This document shows positions 60,459 through 64,000 of a stretch of DNA of 64,000 bases, one piece after another. The first letter of the stretch is position 1, and each line of letters opens with the position of its first letter. Under the pieces are notes generated by a model. The model saw only the letters and a program-made list of their open reading frames with translations. It did no database searches and was not told where the DNA came from. Source of the DNA: Owenia fusiformis. Taxonomy: Eukaryota; Annelida; Polychaeta; Sabellida; Oweniidae. The position numbers and the translations under genes are program-made. The DNA is taken from positions 7,403,815 through 7,467,814 of the forward strand of contig CAIIXF020000003.1 of assembly GCA_903813345.2 (NCBI GenBank), given 5' to 3'.

Positions 60459-62563
60459 ATGTCGGATAGTTCTAAAAACGAACGTAAATCTGATAGAGAA
60501 GACACAGATAAAGAACATTTGAGCAGTGAAAATCGGAACGTCGATAAAATTTTCAGAGTCAAGATACGGTGAAAAAACACAGAACTGTATCCTTTGACAA
60601 GAAAAGAAGTAATACTAGCTCAGGTAGTAGTACTTCTAGTTCACCCAGACCTAAGTTTCAGAAATCTAAGAGATCTCGTCGGGACTCTAGTTCTGAACAT
60701 AGCAGAGATCGACGACGTCGATCTTATACACCTGATTTGAACAAGAATAGACCACGTCGTGCTGGTCATACTTCTTGTGAGAAATCCCGTCGGGATTCAA
60801 GTCAGGAAGATAGACGTGAACAACGTCATCGTTCACGTGTATCAAAGAAGAGTAAGAAGAGATCACGTCGTGCTGATACTTCTTCTTCAGATAGCTCAGT
60901 GTACAGCCAGTACAGTGAGTCTAGTCCTAACTACAGGAGACATGGCCGGCATCGTCGGTCATATTCACCTCATAAGGGTTATAAGAAGTCACATCGTGCT
61001 GACAGATATCACAGGGAACATAAAAGGCGTTTTCGATCACCTTCATCTTCCCCTGAAAATAGATCTAGATATGATAAATTCAAATCTCGAAGAATAGATA
61101 ATCATAGTTCTAATGATACGTCAACTCATATGCCCCAGGTTCAAAAAAGGGCATACTTTGATTATCAACAGCGTGAGGATTTCACACGTTCAGTCCCATC
61201 GTGCGGACTTCCTTATCAAAAGTTTGACAATGCTGGTGAATCAGCTTTTTCAGTCGGAAATAACACTTTTTCGCAAGAATCGCGTAAATTTCCTATGCGT
61301 TTTCTACAATCTCTTCCTACTATGAGGCAATCGGACATTCCTCATGGAGGCCATTCTTTTGAAGAACGTGGTACTGATGTTTTTCCTGGTATGTCTAGAC
61401 AGGAGAGACAACTGAACAGAGATCACATGTATTCATCTCCTCCTGTTGTACCACGTACTACTTCACTAGAAGAAACTTTTTCTTTAAATGAAGACATTGA
61501 AGAAGAACAGCCAGCAGTGGAAGTGTCCATTTCAGATGAAATGACACAGGCAGTAAGTATGGTAAGAGACTGCTTCCCAGATCTTATAGGTGAGTTGTCT
61601 ACACCAAAATCGGCATATAAATCCAAATCTTTAGTCAGGGATAAAACACCCATTGTGCCAAAATCACTTGAATTGCCACTTTGTCCGGGTGTTAAACACA
61701 ATCTGGCTGAAGGTGTTCATCTTTACAAGGATTATCCTCCAAATGCGTTCTTGAAGGATTTTCCTAGCTTTGACAGCAAACGGTTTAAACTTAATAAGAA
61801 ATTATATCAAGTTGTACCGTCAGAAGCTGGAGTTAAACCCTGTGAATTAGATGTTGACTTTTCTACGATAGTCTCATCTAAATTCAAGAATCAAAAACAG
61901 GGTAACACAGGTCAAACAACCAAGTCCGAGTTAAACCCTCGACCTTTTCTGGCCATCAAGACAATGGCAGATTGGGAGGGAGTTGTAAGAGAGCAATTGC
62001 TAACAACATCCCATACGGAGTGGTTCATAGGCACAGTGAAACCTCTTTTTGAAGAGTTATTTGCACAAGGTAACACTTCGGAGGAAGATGTCTGGAAAGA
62101 GAAGCTTGAAAAAGCGCTCACACTTGTTAAAGTAGCAGGCAGGTGTATTGAAGATAATTATCGCCTGACTACATACCTCCTGAATCAAATAGTAGCTTGT
62201 AGGAGGCACTCATACATTGGGATGAGAGCAGACAGGGACATCCCCTTCAGTATTACTAAGGAATTGATGTCTTTAGATAGCAGTTCTGGAAAATTATTCC
62301 AGAACAAATTGCCAGATGTCAAAGATAGCCTCAGAACTGCTAAAGCTGACTTAGCTCAGACTCGCATTTTGGACTATACAGCTCCAAAGAAGAGTCAATC
62401 TGACAAACCTGGTTTTTCAGATAATAAAGACTCAGGTCAATCTTCCTTTCGAGGTAGAGGAAGAGGAAGTAACAGAGGCTATAACAGGGGAAATAGAGGC
62501 CGAGGTAGTTCAAGAGGAGTTGCCAAGTCCTCTAAAGGCCGGGGTCGTGGTACCCCTAAGTGA
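60459..62563 (+). pseudogene. DIRS-like retrotransposon ORF1 (gag-like), one early frameshift
   Basis: An ATG at 60459 opens an acidic, Ser-rich start (MSDSSKNERKSD) that stops at 60570. The main frame is open from 60548 to a stop at 62561-62563, so about one base has been lost or gained at 60548-60569. The main frame has an N-terminal SR-rich basic region (about 130 residues), a conserved central part (MTQAVSMVRDCFPDLI) and a C-terminal Arg-Gly-rich tail (FRGRGRGSNRGYNRG), typical of RNA-binding DIRS ORF1 proteins. It should package element RNA. Family assignment rests on the adjoining RT. Confidence 0.8.
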
Positions 62564-62576
62564 CTCTCCCCACGTC

Positions 62577-64000
62577 GGAAAATTGCCACAGTTCCCAATA
62601 AGATGTTCAGGGGAACCAGTAGGAGCAAGGTTGCAGAAATATTGGCAAAATTGGGAATTAATAGGAGCTCACAGAATGATTTGCAACATTCTGAAGGAAG
62701 GTTATTTTCTTCCTTTTCGGGAGTTCCCAGTTCTAACACAAATTCCAATTTGGTCAACATTTCCAAACCCTGTAAAGAAAGAAGCAATTTCCGACATAAT
62801 AAATTTGCTCCTGCAAAAACAAGCAATAGAGAGAGTTTGGAACATAAACTCTGTAGGCTTTTACAGTCGAGTATTCTTAGTGCCCAAGAAAAATACAAAT
62901 TGGAGGCCAATAACCGATTTGTCAATATTGAACACATTTCTGGAGGTGCCACATTTCAAAATGGACACACCAGAGATAGTGAAAAGGCATCTAAGAAAAG
63001 GAATGTGGTTTGCATCCCTGGATTTAGTGGATGCGTACTTGCACCTACCAATTGCAGCCCCTCATCGAAAGTATCTGAGGTTTGCAATTCAAGATCTAGG
63101 AGTTTTCCAATGGAAGACTCTACCATTTGGGGTGGCAATCGCACCTCTATTATTCACACAAGTGATGGCTCAGATAAAACAATATCTTCACACGAAACAC
63201 AATGTGAAGATTTTTCAGTACATCGACGATTGGCTCGTAGTGTCAAAGCCATATTCAACTGGTGATAGATCTAATAAGAAAGTTAGGTCTATTGATCAAC
63301 GTAGAAAAGTCAGAGTTAGAACCAACCCAGACTTTAGTGTTTTTGGGGTCAAAGTTCGACCTAACAAAAGGTGTGATCAAACCTACAAGAGAGCGAATAA
63401 GCTTGTTGATAAAAGAAATTCAATTATTCCTCTCAAAACCAGCACAAACTGCTCGTTTGTGGCAAAGAGTGCTAGGACTCTTGGCCGCAGCAGAGAAATG
63501 TGTTCCCTTGGGCCGTTTGAACATGAGAGAAACTCAGTTCGATTTGCAGACAAAATGGTCTCAAAAGACAGGAAATCAAGAGGACCAAGTAAAATGGTCT
63601 CACAAAACTCAGACAGAGCTCATGTGGTGGGTAACCACATTGGAGCTACAGGAAGGGGTACCTTTGGAGACCAAAGTACCCCAAATCAGTCTTTTTACAG
63701 ACAGCTCCCAAACTTCATGGGGAGCACACATGAACGGGATAGAACGTTCAGGCGTGTGGACACGTCAAGAACAAACTCTTCACATAAATGTGAAGGAATT
63801 GATGGCAATAGAGAAAGCTCTTTATGCTTTCAAAACGGATCTTGTGAATCAGACAGTCATGATTGCATCAGACAATGTGACAGCGATTTCATACATAAGA
63901 AATCAAGGGGTACCCACTCGTACGTGCTTTACCAAATAACAAAGAGATTGTTGAACTGGGCGAAACTTCACAATGTGAAGATTCAGGTAAGACACATCGC
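62577..64000 (+). pseudogene. DIRS-like reverse transcriptase and RNase H, two frameshifts, runs off the window
   Basis: In the frame starting near 62577 the RT reads WFASLDLVDAYLHLPI, LPFGVAIAP and YIDDWLVV (catalytic YxDD at 63219-63230). Near 63258 the frame shifts by one and continues (DLIRKLGLLINVEKSELEP) into RNase H with ISLFTDSSQTSWGAHMN (catalytic Asp) and MIASDNVTAISYI. Near 63907 it shifts again, continuing as SYVLYQITKRLLNWAKL to the window end. The expected methyltransferase-like and tyrosine recombinase domains would follow beyond 64000. The frame overlaps or abuts ORF1. Coding quality is otherwise good, so the element is young or the indels are sequencing errors. Confidence 0.85.

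Noticed and set aside
60569-60700. Start of DIRS ORF1 at position 60569
   Set aside because: That codon is GTG, the frame is already open from 60548, and an ATG at 60459 in another frame gives a plausible start; a frameshift explains it better.
62603-63265. Continuous frame over the RT region taken as a protein
   Set aside because: It is the wrong frame; the RT motifs LDLVDAYLHLP and YIDDW are read in the next frame.
51900-64000. Exon 1 of P450 copy D
   Set aside because: Looked for the IPGPKG hinge region and its donor on the minus strand; not found.

Overview
The window is AT-rich animal DNA. Genes are split by long GT-AG introns, and the spaces between exons are crowded with old transposon copies. 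There is no bacterial-style operon, tRNA, rRNA or CRISPR array. The gene content (clan-2 cytochrome P450s, a vertebrate-type purine nucleoside phosphorylase) and the repeats (DIRS-like, LINE, Tc1/mariner and Harbinger-type elements, minisatellites) suit a marine invertebrate, perhaps a lophotrochozoan such as a mollusc. The species cannot be named from sequence alone.

Region 1 (1-27.3 kb, minus strand) is a tandem P450 cluster. Copy A shows only exon 1 (1869-2408); the rest would lie off the left edge. Copy B (3673-11843) and copy C (15205-21616) are complete six-exon genes with identical intron phases, predicting 494 and 497 residues. A fourth exon 1 (26408-26940) is a pseudogene. The upstream flanks of B (11.94-14.8 kb) and C (23.7-26.2 kb) are a segmental duplication, so each serves as an empty-site control for insertions in the other. 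A 1155-bp TTAA-flanked element and a 166-bp TA-flanked MITE are dated this way. A truncated LINE separates gene C from its upstream flank. Intron 1 of C carries a mosaic insertion built from the gene's own 3' region.

Region 2 (27.3-46.5 kb, plus strand) holds purine nucleoside phosphorylase, with five recognisable exons (31203-43181). Exon 1, which should encode only a few residues, was not found. Its introns contain a nested pair of inverted-repeat transposons, a 114-bp hairpin and a foldback element.

Region 3 (46.5-52 kb, minus strand) returns to P450s: a stray half exon and copy D, with exons 2-6 intact but no exon 1 in the remaining 12 kb. Region 4 (52-64 kb) contains fragments of three LINEs, a 188-bp perfect direct repeat, a minisatellite of about 1.3 kb (22-bp unit) with ragged edges, and a DIRS-like retrotransposon running off the right edge with several frameshifts.

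The most unusual system is a pair of foldback elements (341-1717 and 39485-40457). Their terminal inverted repeats are themselves tandem arrays of a related 16-bp unit. They share terminal bases and each has an exact 8-bp target duplication, and neither encodes a protein. The P450 family is also odd: the I-helix acidic residue is replaced by Leu or Val in every copy where it can be read, and the C-helix Trp is missing in every copy with exon 1.
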